A DNA stretch of 64,000 nt from Anoplopoma fimbria (taxonomy: Eukaryota; Chordata; Actinopteri; Perciformes; Anoplopomatidae), in contig NC_072472.1 in NCBI RefSeq assembly GCF_027596085.1, positions 20,010,680 through 20,074,679 of the forward strand. Reading direction: 5' to 3'. The position numbers and the translations under genes were made by a program. The notes beneath the pieces were generated by a model. That model made no database searches, was not told the origin of the DNA, and saw only the letters and a list, made by a program, of their open reading frames with translations. How positions within the stretch are numbered: the stretch's first letter is position 1; each line of letters begins with the position of its first letter. This document shows, piece by piece, positions 25,291 through 43,193 of the stretch.

Positions 25291-25717
25291 AGCACAGCCT
25301 CCCTCTCAGTCCTGTTTACGAACTGTGAGAAAAGCAATATCGTGAATACATAGACAATCGTCATCATTTCAAGTTTATGAAATATTTTATGATATAAGTT
25401 AACAAAGCTTTCTGCATGCAGACAGCCATAATGAAAGCAACCGTGAGCATGTAACTTCCTCAGAAGCAGCCTACCCACTATGTACATCAGGCTAAGGTCC
25501 CAGCCACCTTTTGCATGGACCATCCTAAGTGGAACTGACAAAGCTCTCTTCCTCATTTGTGCGGAAAATCTCTATTTAGTGGTTTGCAGCCTAAATATAG
25601 GCACGGTCTACATCCAGTAAGAGAGTTACCCCAGAGTTCAGGTTGGAAAGTGCTAAAGAGGGACACTCTTCTTTACATGTTGTAGAACACACAGAGACAC
25701 CTTTGGTCAGTTAGCAT

Positions 25718-26623
25718 TAGGGCTGTAAAGTCCTAGTCGACTGGTCGACTTATTGGTCGATACGTTCTGGGTCGACCAAAATTCTGATTGGTCGATTTTT
25801 TGCCGTGTTAATTTCATAAAGTCGTCATCAGGAGGAAAGTACCAAGTGCTAATGGGGGTGTTTTCAGAGCCCTGTTTCACAGAAAACAGCCTGTCTTCAG
25901 AGAACACCCCCCTTGTTTTCACTATTTTGGATTAGCCCAACCCACTAGAGACAGGTAGACTGAAGAAGGTCCATGTTATTCAACGTCCGGTGGTTTAATT
26001 GCTGAATATTTATTTTTATTTTGAGCGTTTCATTTAAGTTTCATTTGAGTCCTCCTCCTCTACCATCCATGTCAAAGACATCGGCAGTGTGGCAGAATTT
26101 TTCCAAAATAGATGGCGGGAAAAAAGTCGAATGTAAAATTTGCAAACAACAGTTTGCATATCACAGCTCGACTACAAACATGGCGTATCATCTAAAAACG
26201 GTAATATTTCAATATTATAGCCTATTAATATCATATTAAACATATTTCAATATTTTAGTCTAATAATCGTTTATTCGTTTTATAACTGCAGGATCCCTCC
26301 GATACACCCAGACCACGCTGGATGTTAAGCCTCCTCTATCATCCAAACGCAAACATGATATCACAGAAGGAATTGTCAATGTTATTGCTCAGGATATGAG
26401 GCCCATTGGTGTCGTGTTTAATAAAGATAATTTTCCCTGAATTGCCTTTTGTGTTTAATTGCCTTCTTGTGCTGATATCAGTGTATATATTTTCGGTAAT
26501 CATGGGCTATTATATTGCGCAGATGCACGTGATGCCTCTCCCCCCCCCACCCATTAGTCGATTTTTAGTCGAAATTTCAGGTTTTCAGTCGACCAAGAAT
26601 TTCTTTGGTTGATTACAGCCCTA
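25718..26623 (+). mobile_element. hAT transposon, internally deleted, with 8-bp TSD
   Basis: The ends TAGGGCTGTAA and TTACAGCCCTA are perfect 11-bp inverted repeats. They are flanked by the same 8 bases, GTTAGCAT, at 25710-25717 and 26624-26631, which is the hAT target-duplication size. GGTCGAC-type subterminal motifs lie at both ends. At 906 bp it keeps only a BED zinc-finger exon and a little of the following coding sequence. Confidence 0.93.
26069..26425 (+). pseudogene. hAT transposase N-terminus (BED zinc finger), broken
   Basis: Exon 1 (26069-26200, 44 codons) reads MSKTSAVWQNFSKIDGGKK, then VECKICKQQFAYHSS and MAYHLKT, giving the W/F, CxxC and final His of a BED finger. It ends at a donor (GTAATA). 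An acceptor (AACTGCAG) ends at 26291. The following frame is stopped, but a second frame reads KRKHDITEGIVNVIAQDMRPIGVV, a typical hAT segment, so a single indel has broken it. The catalytic and dimerisation regions are absent. BED fingers bind the element's ends. Confidence 0.85.
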
Positions 26624-26631
26624 GTTAGCAT

Positions 26632-28555
26632 GTTGGCATCCTGAAAGCCATGGTGAAATATTCATGCTGTCTTAGCATTAACACCATTATCAAGTCAGCC
26701 ATCCACTCAGAGTGCCTCATACTTCTGTGAGAAGGATAGTGTTGTAACATGAAATGCAGTGGATCGATTGAGAGCGTTTTTAGTTTTTAAAAGAAACATT
26801 TAGATGGTCCTTTCCTTTTTACAATCAGTGCAGTATGGAGGGAGTGAAGTAAAACAGCAATCTGCCTCAATGTGCCGTACAGGTGCACACACAAACGGAG
26901 TAGCAGGACCTGCGTTTATAATGTTCCACAGTTCATTCACACAGTAAGTGACATGCTTCACAAGTAGCTCTGTGCCAACATATTCTGACCATTGGCTTTG
27001 TCATTAAAAGGTATTAACGGTATTGCCTTGGTGGCTAATATTTGAAGCAATTAGAAAAATGTAAATGTGCTCATAGTCTGTGACTGATGGTCTTGAGGGG
27101 GAGTCTACTGCCATGCCACATGCAATAAATCAAATCGAAAGAAAGACTTGCCTTTCAGAAAATGAATCATATGCTCTCCAAACTGTGATTGCAGCATATT
27201 GTATACTAAGCTTTGGAATGGACCTGGAGGAGTATATGACAGCATTGTTAACAAGCTTTATATAAGGTTTGAGCCCACACAATGCTAAACCTCAGATACG
27301 ATGTCCTCCATATCCACTCCTCTGTGATACAGGTCTCACAGGACTGCTGTTAAGAAAGTGTTGTAAAGCACTACAGTGAGAATTTGCTATATTGACAGCG
27401 TCGATATTAATTGTGTCGTCATAACAACCAGCTCTTCTGTGTATACCATGTGATTCTGGTTACTAGAAGTACCTTGATTCATGAAGAGTCCATAATACCA
27501 AAGTCATACTGAGCTTTTCAGAGGCTCTCCCTCTTAGTGCCCCTGTTGTGAGTGTGTTTTATGACATTGTGAATTTTATATTCTGCTCTACTATCTTAAG
27601 TATTCAGCTCTGCATAATGAATGTGCACTGCATAATGATATGAAGTTTTCATACGTTATGTAATACTTCAGGAGCAGGATGAGTACTGTGATACCATGCC
27701 ATTGTAGATGTTTTTTCTTGATTCTGACTCCCCATTGGGGATGTTATGCAGCCAAGGGTTTTCAGTCAAGTTCACTTGATGCTGAACAATAAAAGACTTG
27801 AATTGCAATTTGAAAGAGTGCAGTTTTCAAACTGCAGGAGGTGTGTTTTTAAATGTAACTTACACGAGTGGAAGTTGAAGCTGGTACATGTATTTATGTG
27901 TGGATATTTCCATAACATTCATGAAAGCTGGCCATACAACAAAAATATGCTGTTGCCTGGCCAATGAGCCCTCTGGTGGTTTATTTACTATAAATGCTCT
28001 CCAAATATGGTTGTGTGGAAGAGGAAACAGAGCGATGAATGAAATACTGACAGAATAACAGACTGGTAAACAAAGCACACTTTATTTATATACCATATTT
28101 CATTCAAAGAGAGATTCTACAAACTCAGGACTTTCACCCAGGAGACAGCTGTTGGTGTGAAACCAAGTCAACGTTGTCTATTATAGCCGTATTTTATTAT
28201 TTAACTTTTGTACTCTCCTAACATCAGTACCGTAACAAGTGTAGTTATTTAACTTATTTTAACCTCAACAATGATTATTTCCTACGCCTAGTTTTGTTGT
28301 GTAAGTAAACTTAAAAACTAAGTAAATCTGCCTTGGAAGTTTTTTTTTTTTTTTAATAAACTGAATATAACAAGCGGAAACTGACAGACCATTCCTGACA
28401 CAGTCAAAGCTGATGCTAGAGGGATACTTAGAGCATCATTATTTGAACCAGAACCTGTTTTTGATGAGTTGCGAGTGAGAACGTGTTACTGACAATGCAC
28501 ATTAGAACAAAAACTGAGCCATTAGGTCAAAGGAACTGCTTGTAGAGCTCAGATA
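26632..28555. other. intronic DNA, nothing recognised
   Basis: No element or exon was identified. Confidence 0.5.
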
Positions 28556-28559
28556 CAGG

Positions 28560-29420
28560 ATTGTGTTGAGGCACAGAACTGCGGAAGGCTACAAAAGTAT
28601 CTGCTGCATTAAAGGCTCCCAAGAGCACAGTGGGCGCCATAATCCTTATATGGAAAGATTTCTGGAACAACCTGGACTATTGTCAGAGCTGGCCACTTCG
28701 CCAAACTGAGCAGTTGGGGTAGAACGGCCTTAGTAAGAGAGGTGACCAAGAACCTGATGGTTTCTCTTTGTGGAGATAGGACATCATCACCGCAACACAC
28801 TGATCCTGGCTTTATGGCAGAGTGGCTAGTCCTCAGCCTGTCCTCAGTGAAAGCCTGTTCGGAGATTATAAAAAAAACATGCAAAAGGACTTTGAGGAAC
28901 AGGATTCAGTGGTCTGAAGAAACCAAGATTGAACTGTTTGGCCTCAACTTTAATTGTCATGTCAGGATGAAACCAGGCACCGCTCACCAGGACAGAACAA
29001 GGAATAGAGGTATCCTTAATGAAAACCTGATCCAGAGAGCACAGACCCTCAGACTAGGCCAAATGTTCTACTTCGAACAGGACAGTGATGCAAGCACACA
29101 GCCAAGACAATGCATGAGTGTCTTAGCTAGAGCCCAGACTTGAACCCAATCAAACATTTCTGAAGCGACCTGGAAATGGCTGTCTACCAATGGTCTCCAT
29201 CAAACTTAACAAAGCTTGAGAGGATCTGCAGAGGAAAAAAAACAAGATCCAGGTGTGCAAAGCTTGTCTCGTCAAACCCAAAACAACTCAAAGCTGTGAT
29301 CACTGAGAAAGGTGCATCAAAAAGTATCAAGGGTCTGAATACCTGTCAGTGCGATGTTTCACTTCTTTCTTTATGGGGGTATTGGGTGTAGATTGATGAG
29401 GGGGGGGAATTAATGAAAAA
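28560..29420 (+). mobile_element. Tc1-like transposon relic
   Basis: The DNA follows the fish Tc1-like consensus in order: GGCACAGAACTGCGGAAGG near 28571, the GCCAAACTGAGCAG block, the transposase region, and GGGTCTGAATACCTGTCAGTG near the 3' end. Terminal inverted repeats were not resolved. Confidence 0.85.
28742..29391 (+). pseudogene. Tc1 transposase remnant
   Basis: The frame at 28742-29143 shows IQWSEETKIELFGLN, KPGTAH and then ENLIQRAQTLRLG and FEQDSD. The usual ~50 residues between KPGTAH and ENLIQ (the GGGS.MLWGCF region) are deleted. The first catalytic Asp, normally WSDE, is Glu here (WSEE). After a stop at 29141 the C-terminal part (LEMAVYQWSPSNLTKLER, GASKSIK) continues at about 29176-29391. 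It cannot make an active enzyme. Confidence 0.88.
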
Positions 29421-29444
29421 GATTTTAGCATAATGCCTCAAATG

Positions 29445-29675
29445 TACCAGTCAAAAAGTTTGGACACACCTTCTCATTCAATGGTTTTTCTTTATTTTTA
29501 TTTTTATATTTTTCTACATTGTAGATTAACATTGAAGACATCCAAACTGTGAAGGAACACATCTGAAATTACGCGGTAAACAAACAAATGCTCAACAAAC
29601 CAGAATATGTTTTAAATTTTAGATTCTTCAAAGTAGTTGAATGAGAAGGTGTGTCCAAACTTTTGACTGGTTACT
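29445..29675. mobile_element. small Tc1-type MITE with long inverted repeats
   Basis: Left end CCAGTCAAAAAGTTTGGACA, continuing CACCTTCTCATTCAA; the right end is its reverse complement (TTGAATGAGAAGGTGTGTCC, continuing AAACTTTTGACTGG). About 230 bp in total, with no coding content. Confidence 0.9.
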
Positions 29676-32425
29676 GTACGTGTATGTGTATTCATATACA
29701 GTATACACATATAGCATAACTGTTGGAGGTCCATAACAACAAGCATAGCTTTTATTTTATCAGGTTCTAAAAAATGCTTAAAGAGAAGAGTTTGTGATAA
29801 TGCTGGTGCAATCATATCCAGTTAAAATACAATGCTAAAGGTCCCTCTGTGTTTAGAAGATTGAGCACACCTATGGTTTTTGAAACCCCTAGTTATTTTA
29901 ATGTGACACCTGGTTCGCCTATATATAAATGTCTTGGTCTCACCTACTACATCTTATGTTCCATTTTTTTCTTGGAATTAAGATTCAATAAATTCCAGTT
30001 TACTGCTTTTGGAACCAGGCAAGTGTCAAATAATATCAGTTCAAAATGATCATATGAATGCTGCAGGTATTCTGCACTTTAGTTTAGTCAGCTAGTAAGC
30101 TACCTATACAGAATGGCCTTGACCTTACTGGAGTCTTTGTACACTACCATGTAAACCTTCCCCTCTTTAATCAGTCCCTGGGTTCCAGCCCTTTGGAACC
30201 TGATGAGTGGACTTTGAGGTCAGTCAATAACATTGATTCACAAATTACAACTGAGGAAAACAGGCAGAACGAGTGGATTACGAGTGAACGAGGAGTTATT
30301 CATGATAACAGGCATGTAGGGTATTTTTTATTCCCATTACACTTACAACTTGATCATTAACAGCCTCACAATGAAGCTCTACAGTTGGAGTGTGCTGACA
30401 AATATTTCTGTCAGAAGATTACAAGTAACATGAAAAGTATGAGGCTCAGTTTTTCTGCTTAATCACCTGTTTCTGCACCTTTTTCAATTTTTTGTCGCAG
30501 TCTTTGGAAATCGAACATAGTTCACTGTCAGTGAGCCCCTCTGGGCTTAAACAACACATTTTATTTTCACCCAAAGAGCTTGAAACAATACCCCTACTGT
30601 TTCTCAATTTACTGTTCAAAAATATCTCAGTTTGGGTTTGATCCAAAAGACTTCAAGTAGGTTTGAAGCCTCACTCTGATCAAAACCCTTTCACCGAGCT
30701 ATGTGGTCACCAGTGTGACCTCTGGTTAAGCTGCTGACCTCTAGCACCCTATAGAGACATATCCTGCTGCTGCCCCCCCCCATCAGCTAAAAATAGAGAT
30801 TGGGTCTACAGGCTAGTGGCTTCCATTGTGATCTTCTGTTTAATGTAGGTAATTAAGTCACACATTTAATCGTTTAAAGTTAACAATTGTTGACAGCTGA
30901 TACTTTTGTGAATGTAGTCTAGGAAGGAAATATTGTAGTGACATTTTAACATCATTATTATTGTTATGCATTTATCATTTTATTAGAGAAATAGGAAAAC
31001 TATACACTACAACACCATAGGCCAGTGTACATAAATGTGCATTTATTCATATGTGCAAAAAAACCTGACTTAAGCTCTCATTGTTGTCATGAGTCAAGTC
31101 TTTTGGAGTAGATATGACACACAGGTGGGAATTGGTATAAATAATTTCAAGCCTTTACCTCAGGGTAGGTTTAATAACACATCTTTAGGAAAAACAAATG
31201 GTTCATAATTCAACCAGATACACCCTTAATATAATGGGAACATTCCATTCAATCCGAAGGCTATATATAGTGCCAACAAACACACAAACATAGTCTTAAT
31301 TCAAATTCCAAAGGTTTTCTATGGATTGCAAAGTTTGAGATGCATGACTTTTTTGTTGTTGTTGATTTAAAGTTTAAATGCGCCCAAACATATGGAGGTA
31401 GACAAAATAGGGATTCTCTCCACGTCTTTTTGCATATTGTCCCGTAAACTTATTGCCCGTTGGTGTATCTTGAGGCTCTACTTCACCATTATAACCAGCA
31501 GATGAACTCCCAAAGCCTCTCTAATCAGGAACAGACACCACAGTGAAGCACTGACAGATTGTACGGCTAAACGCTTCTTTTCACTAACAGAGGAACATGT
31601 CCTCCCAGTACATGTCCACACCACTGAACTCTGGCACCACTTTGCCTCACTCGACTGACCGTCTCTGTGTGGTATGGTCATTGTGTTTTTACCCTCCAGG
31701 GTAGAATGTATGTTACTAGGGCTGATTGTAAGAATTTTGACTCTAATCAGAAATTATTCTAGTTTTTACAAAAACCTGATTAGAGTTGCTAAACAAATAT
31801 GGTAATATATTAATCTTAAAAGCTAATACTTCTTGTTAGAGCATGGCTATGGTGGAAACCATGTCCCCTGCAATAATAAAAAAAACTTTGCTCCCACTAC
31901 AGGGGGAGCAAATCTACCCCTGCTGGGGAGATTTGTGTTTGGTTGTGTTGCCTGGAAACAGCACTGTTTCTCAAAAGGGGTGAAGAGGACAGACCTTCAG
32001 AAAAGGTCACATAGCCAGATGTCTACTGATTCTGTCTGCACCTCTTTCTTTGTGGTTTGTGTTGAGTCAGATAATTGTCATAGGTGATTTCAATGAAGCG
32101 TTGAAAGTTGCCAGTTGGTTAATTGCTCCGACTTGTTTGAAACACACTATTCAGAAATGAGGAAGACTCTGCAGAGCACCGTTCTCCTGTCCCTGTGTGT
32201 GCTCTGTTAGAGGTGCTTGTTGGCTTTCCCCTCATCAATTAAGCTTCTGTGTAGGGAGATTGTGTTGGGAGTGTGTGGTAGGTGGTTGCCTCATTCCATC
32301 AACACCAGAAGTCAGTCCACTGCCAGGATCTTGATCAACAGAGAAGGATCAGGGTCAACACCTAAGAGCACTCAGAGTGAGGACATGCAGGGTATCAGGA
32401 AGGGGGAGTTACTTCCAGTGAAATG
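29676..32425. other. intronic DNA, nothing recognised
   Basis: No exon or repeat family was identified. Confidence 0.5.
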
Positions 32426-32564
32426 GAAGAAGAAAAAGTGGAGCTTTACAACAAAATGATAATGTATTTCAATGAGTAAGTGTCAGATCCATTCTGAAAT
32501 GGATCTGACATGGATTCTTGAAATACATTATCATTTTGTTGTAAAGCTCCACTTTTTCTTCTTC
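32426..32564. repeat. 139-bp inverted repeat (hairpin)
   Basis: The arms 32426-32470 and 32520-32564 are perfect 45-bp reverse complements. An inner pair, TGTCAGATCCAT at 32481-32492 and ATGGATCTGACA at 32499-32510, closes on a 6-base loop. Only the short stretches between the pairs mismatch. Confidence 0.95.
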
Positions 32565-33406
32565 TTTGCTAGGCTAGTTGAAATTAAGAGATGCAGAAAT
32601 AGAGAATTATAGAGCAAGTACAACTTTACCAGAGGATGAAAGTAGGTGTAGGTCTAATATGTCTGTTTAATCAAATGTCTGAGTGGTTTAGAGGGCTGTT
32701 GAATGAGACGTTTTCTGTGTTAAGATTTGACTCAATTTGGAAGTTTTTCGAATGAGAAAGAGGGTCGGCTGTGTTGTTTTGACAAGCATTTCACTTCTCA
32801 GGACTATCAGCAATTTGTTGTTAGGCATCAGCATAGATTTTGTATTTGCAGAGCAACAAAGCATTCACAGAAGCTCCCACATGGATACTCACTGCAACAA
32901 ACTTCTCTTTGAATTAATAATTATTTCCAGTGTTTCCCACAGGAGTTTTGGGGCATTGGTGGGTGGACCCCGGACCTGTCCACCCAGGGGCATGCTCCCT
33001 CTGAAGACAACTTTGTAAACTTGAAAGTTAAATGCATCAATCTGTTGCAATTTGAAAGAAAAAGAGACTACATCTACGAAGAACTTTGTCCGCTCGTAAA
33101 CAATTTTGGGATCTTTCAGGCGTAAAGCTCCTGTTTTGAAAAGTGAAACTAATTCTGACGTTCCTTAAACCTACATTTTTTCCTAACGATTATCAACAAG
33201 AAAGGCGACTCCACTGTTTGTATAGAACTTCAACCCTTTCGCAGTGTGTTTTCAGTTTATGAAAGTTTACTGAAACCCTTTTGGTTGTCTAAATATGTCT
33301 TATTCAGCGTTCGGTTGAACTCAGCTCCCTCCTCTCATATCACTTCTGATTAGAATTCAATGATATTATAAATATAATTCTGAAATGGGCCAATCTGCTT
33401 AACGAT
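32565..33406. other. intronic DNA; possible hAT end near 32929
   Basis: CAGTGTTTCCCACAG near 32929, followed by a GGTGGGTGGACCCC stretch, resembles a hAT terminus common in fish. No matching right end was found. Confidence 0.35.
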
Positions 33407-33537
33407 TACTTTTACTTTTGCTTCATAAAGTTTATTTTATCGCTGATACTTTTGTACTTTTACTTAATTAGGCGACATTTTGAATGCATGGCTTTAACTT
33501 GTAATAAAAGAACAAAAAAAACTTCTTCCACCACTGT
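33407..33537. repeat. fish TACTTTTACTT-type interspersed repeat
   Basis: TACTTTTAC words, a GAATGCATGGCTTTAACTTGTAA segment and the end ACTTCTTCCACCACTG recur in fish introns. A related, reversed copy is at 35428. Confidence 0.55.
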
Positions 33538-38355
<4,818 letters not shown>

Positions 38356-38383
38356 AAAGACTAAAATGTACATATACGGTACA

Positions 38384-38435
<52 letters not shown>

Positions 38436-38463
38436 TGTACCGTATATGTACATTTTAGTCTTT
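38356..38463. repeat. perfect 108-bp palindrome with TA core
   Basis: 29-bp arms (38356-38384, 38435-38463; AAAGACTAAAATGTACATAT... and its exact reverse complement) flank 25 TA units, so the whole 108 bp is self-complementary. Confidence 0.96.
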
Positions 38464-40390
38464 ATATATCACATGTGTCTTTATATATATATTTATATAG
38501 ATATAGTACTAATAACTAATACTAATTTGACAGTGCTAAGTAGATAACAACACATTATAAGCATGTTTATAATGCATGGGCATCATAGAAAGTAGTGTCC
38601 CGTAATGTTTTTGTGACAATATGTGGACAAGACATCTCAGTATTTCTCTCTTCTCTGCTTTAACACTGTTTTTTAAACTTTTAAGCTTTCTAGTTCTCAG
38701 ATGAAGCACCATCTTTGTTGAAACTGCTTTGGTGAAATCATGACGTAGTACTCTTTTTCTTCACAGCTCTGTGGTAGTGACAGTGTGGGGTATTGCGTTT
38801 TATGTAATGCAGGTGTGCAACATGCTGGAAATAAAAACACTCCCCATACAGATACACACACTATTCATACAGTAAGCCAAACATTATTCTTATCACATGT
38901 GCACATCTTTGTGGACACACACCTCACATGTTCTCTGATCTTCCTTCAAATCCCATTGGTTCCTGAATTATGTTCCCATTCAGCCGTTTGCTTTCTTCTT
39001 ATCCCCTATGCTACTGTGCTCTCAGATCAGACATGCAGGTAAGGGCTCCCAGGAGTGTGTGTGGTGTGTATGAAAGGGGAAGTGGTGTGGGGAGGATGTG
39101 CATGTGACTCAACATGAACACCACTGAGCCAGTGGAGGCAAACTCGTTGGTCTGTAGAACAGGTGTACAGGTGGTGTTTGGTCTGTTTATTTGTTTCTTC
39201 TGTGTGTTTACCAGCTCACTTGTTATATAAGTATTTTCTAAAACTGGGGGGCTGTGTGAGTACAATTGATTAACAGCTGAGCTTTTATAATGACCATCAC
39301 TTTCTTCTCTCCAAATTGCCATTTCTTAACAATATGATGTGGTTTTTATCATTTTTATTCAAGTCACAACCGTTTTAAATCCATCTGCACAAATATGTGC
39401 CCTATAGTCACCTCCACCTTCATCCTTGGTTGATTTCGGAGGTAATGCAACCTGCTAAGTAGGCTCAGTGTAAGGGTTGATCACTCACTACTGCAAAAGC
39501 TCAATGGAATTAGCTTCCTGCCTAACAAGAACTAGCGCATTATATTATTCCATGGTATGGGTGCGCTGTTTCCGTGATAAATTAGAACTCCTGCATCAGA
39601 GTTTGACGTTTAAGGCACAAATGTCATTGGCATGACTCATATTGCTGCTTATCCAGGCCTCAAGACACCCGCACAATTGATCAGATTTTTAGACTCTCAT
39701 GCAATCGTTTCAGATGTCTTCAGGTCTTCAGGCTGTAACTGTGGATTTAGAGCTAGTCCTGGTTAAACGTTGTGAAATAGTGATACTCCTTACCCAGAGA
39801 GGTTGGAAGAAGATATGTATGTTTCTGAAACATTAGAATTCTCCCTTACAACCTGTGGAGCTAACATTAGCGGTGTATGTTAGCACATCTATGCTAGGCT
39901 AGCTACTGAAGGTTTACTGAATGTTTAAACATGCTGCTTTTGCTTTTCAATGATTTTCACAGTGATAAAGACCTATCCGGCTCTACTGGAACAGTGTTGT
40001 TGCTTAATTTGATTGTCATTTTATTTTGTTCTGTCTTGATCTGCAGGTGATGTGTGTGTTAACTTTTGCACTGTGATCTGTAGACTTTAACTACTAACTT
40101 TATCTATTTAACCTGTTTTCCATGCTGAATCAGTAGGACATCCTGGATATATCCTTCCAACACATATTGTAGACTCCTCTGTCTGCTTCTCTATGAAATC
40201 ACTTTTTAGTTTTTCAGATAAAATCAGATAATATTTCTTCTGAAAGTGCAGTTAGTAACAGTGTGGGCTCCATGGTAGCTCTGACAGTTTGACAGAGTAG
40301 CAGCAGGGGGCGGGGCTTTTATAAAAATGTAATTAATAGACTTGTGTCAGAGATTCTGAATCAAAACATCACAATGAGAGCCACACCACA
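38464..40390. other. intronic DNA, nothing recognised
   Basis: A short acceptor/donor pair at about 39015-39042 was considered and rejected. Confidence 0.5.
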
Positions 40391-40712
40391 GGGCGGCTGT
40401 GGCTCAGTGGAGAGCAGGGTCGTCCCCCAATCAGAGGATCAGCGGTTCGATCCCCGGCTCCGGCAGTCCATGTCGATGTGTCCTTGGGCAAGACACTTAA
40501 CCCCAAATTGCTCCCGCAGGCTGTTTCTGCGGTGTATGTATGTGTATGAATGTTAGTTAGGGTTCTGATGTGCAGGTGGCACCTTGCATGGTAGCTCCTG
40601 TCATCAGTGTATGAATGGGTGTGAATGGGTGAATGATTAGTAATGTAAAAGCGCTTTGAGTGGTCGGAAGACTAGAAAAGCGCTAATACAAGTACAGTCC
40701 ATTTACCATTTA
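40391..40712 (+). mobile_element. tRNA-derived SINE, full-length copy
   Basis: Head GGGCGGCTGTGGCTCAGTGG, B box GGTTCGATCCC, then the same body and CAGTCCATTTACCATTTA end as 6649-6964. Confidence 0.9.
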
Positions 40713-43193
40713 CACCTGTTTGTGCTTTGAATCTCAAAGGTTAAGGAGGGAAAGAAGAAGCACAGACCAATGTGTAACATATGTTAAACACCAACTATAA
40801 ATAACCTCAGGAGGAAATTAATTCCATTATTTGAACATGATCTCTTTGCAAAAATCTCTGAAGTAACCTATGATAAAAACATGGAAAAAAATATTCTAAA
40901 AAATAGAATGTGAATTGCCGCCATCCCCAAACTGACATAACAAGATGAGAAAGTTTTCTTATGGTGATGAGAAATGCTGAAAAGGTCCTGCCTTTCCTGA
41001 CTGTATGTATATAAATACAGTCTGGTTACCAATATGTAGAATACAATCTTTGTGGGAATCTATCAAACATATCAGAATACCTCTTGAAATCTCTCTTCAA
41101 GTTAGAGATGAAAGTTAACTTCAAACTAAAATACATCAGATTAAGACTTGAAGCTTTCTACCCTTACTTTCAGCAAAAGAGGGACGACTCCTGGAAGTTA
41201 AGTGTGACATTGAGGTTTTAAGACCGGAGTTGCATGGTAGAAATTATAATGATTAATGAATTTCACAGCTTGTAACGCTGTAATAAATGTATGACAAAAT
41301 ATAAATAGTGGGTCATTTGACTCAGCTAAAGTTATCATACTCATCCCATATAATCACATAGTTTTTACCTACAATATTGCCGCATTATAATGCGGTTTGA
41401 TATTGCCCAATATTGCCCTTTGTGTGCAAGATTGTATGCAATCTTGCTAATTTAATATTTTCCTCTCAGCTACACTCTATGCTAACTTAGTTGACCTTAC
41501 AGGTGGGAGAAATCATTTCTGTAATGTCACCCAGTGTTGGGAAATCAACCATTTGGCCTTTATCATCAGCAATGGCTTTTTGCAATTTATAAACTGGGTT
41601 TAAATAAAAGTTGCTCTCAATAAGGGCACAGTAGGTGAGGGGCTGTAAGAGCAAAGTTTGATTTAATACTGCAGATTGTTTTGCAAAGACATCATACCAA
41701 TTATTCCGTGTCAGAAACATCTGGTTTGGTTGTGGTGTGCAGACCCACAATCATTAAATTCCTGGCAGTCCATGAGACCTGACGAATACTAAGTATCGGT
41801 GTAGACCTTGAACCTAATTTGGCTCAGTGCTGCATTGGTGGGTGATGAATCATCACATTTAACAAGTTATCCGTTCCTTTGTTGTCTGCCTCCCTGCACA
41901 GAAGAGGGGCTAGACTAAGCAATGTTCCCATTCGCTCTCCGTGATCAATAATTGATTGATCCATTGGCACGGTTTTCAGTAATTTATGCTCTACCCACAG
42001 GATTCAGTAATGCCGTTCAGAATAGAGATGATGTAGGAGCCATGTATTTGATTTGTGTTTAAGTGTAAAATCCCTCCTAGCACTAGGTGGTGTAACTGGG
42101 TGGTGTGTGGCAGAGGCATGGCTCAGAGTCAACACACTGATGCAAATACCCTCGTCATGTAATGCATAAGTAGCAATATATAGCCCCGTACCTTACATCC
42201 CAGTAATCTTTAAGATTAATTATTTCTCACTTTAATATACATGTCATAGCAAATTGCTGGCGTCCCTCTACTTATCCCCTACGACACATCGTGAGTTGTT
42301 TTTTTTCATTTTCATTTCATTTGAGGATTTGGGAATGTCTAGGAAATGCCATTTTATGTCTCATCTATTTATCAGTGGAGGCATACAAGCTTTTAATGCA
42401 CATTTTTATACATTTTTAAAGAAAAGAAGGTACATCCTTATTGAAGGTATTCAACTCTGCTTAATACTACAGCACTGTCTTTGCATTTTTTGTTGTTGTA
42501 TCTGCTCTAGGTGCATAGCAAAGGAACACACTTTTGTAAATAACTGTTTAACTACTGGATTCTACTGCTACTTCCTGGCTGAATATTCCTACAGAGCCAC
42601 AACGTGAGAGAAATCAGGGCTCTTTGCTTAGCAACTGTTGCTACTTGACAGGTTTCACTGGCTTGGCAGCAGTAAATGTACAGTAGCAGGCAGCGTTTCT
42701 TCATGCAGTGTCTATGTGCATGTTTAGGAATCACAATGTATATACGCAAACAGGAACACAATGGACCTCATGCAAGAACATTTTCATATATATTTCATTT
42801 TCCTTCATGAGAATTGTAAATTAGTAAAATAAAGTTAAAAAAGTTAAAAATCCACAATAACTAAAATATTATATAAACAGACAGAATAATAAAAGAAATT
42901 ACTCCTATGACGTCTGGACTACCTGTAAATGTGTCCATAAAAAAATGAAAATTCAAAAAACAAGTAAATTGGTTCTCCTAAATCATGCGTACATCCACTG
43001 AAGAACAAATCTGTTCTTACAAGTGGTTGTTGCATTAGGCCCATTGGGGCGACACAATTCAAGAACATGGAATAGCAAGATTAGAGTGAGATAAAAAGGT
43101 CTGATGAAAGAGTGTGCTTTCACCATAAGAAACTTTTCTCTCACTCTTCGCTTACTAGTCCTAAACTGGGTGGTGCTCTGGTTACTCTTGGTC
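40713..43193. other. intronic DNA, nothing recognised
   Basis: The 42254-42607 frame (117 codons) shows no domain and is probably chance. Confidence 0.5.

Noticed and set aside
39015..39042. Possible 13-nt microexon between CTCTCAG and GTAAGG
   Set aside because: Too short, not frame-neutral with the known exons and without supporting family sequence.
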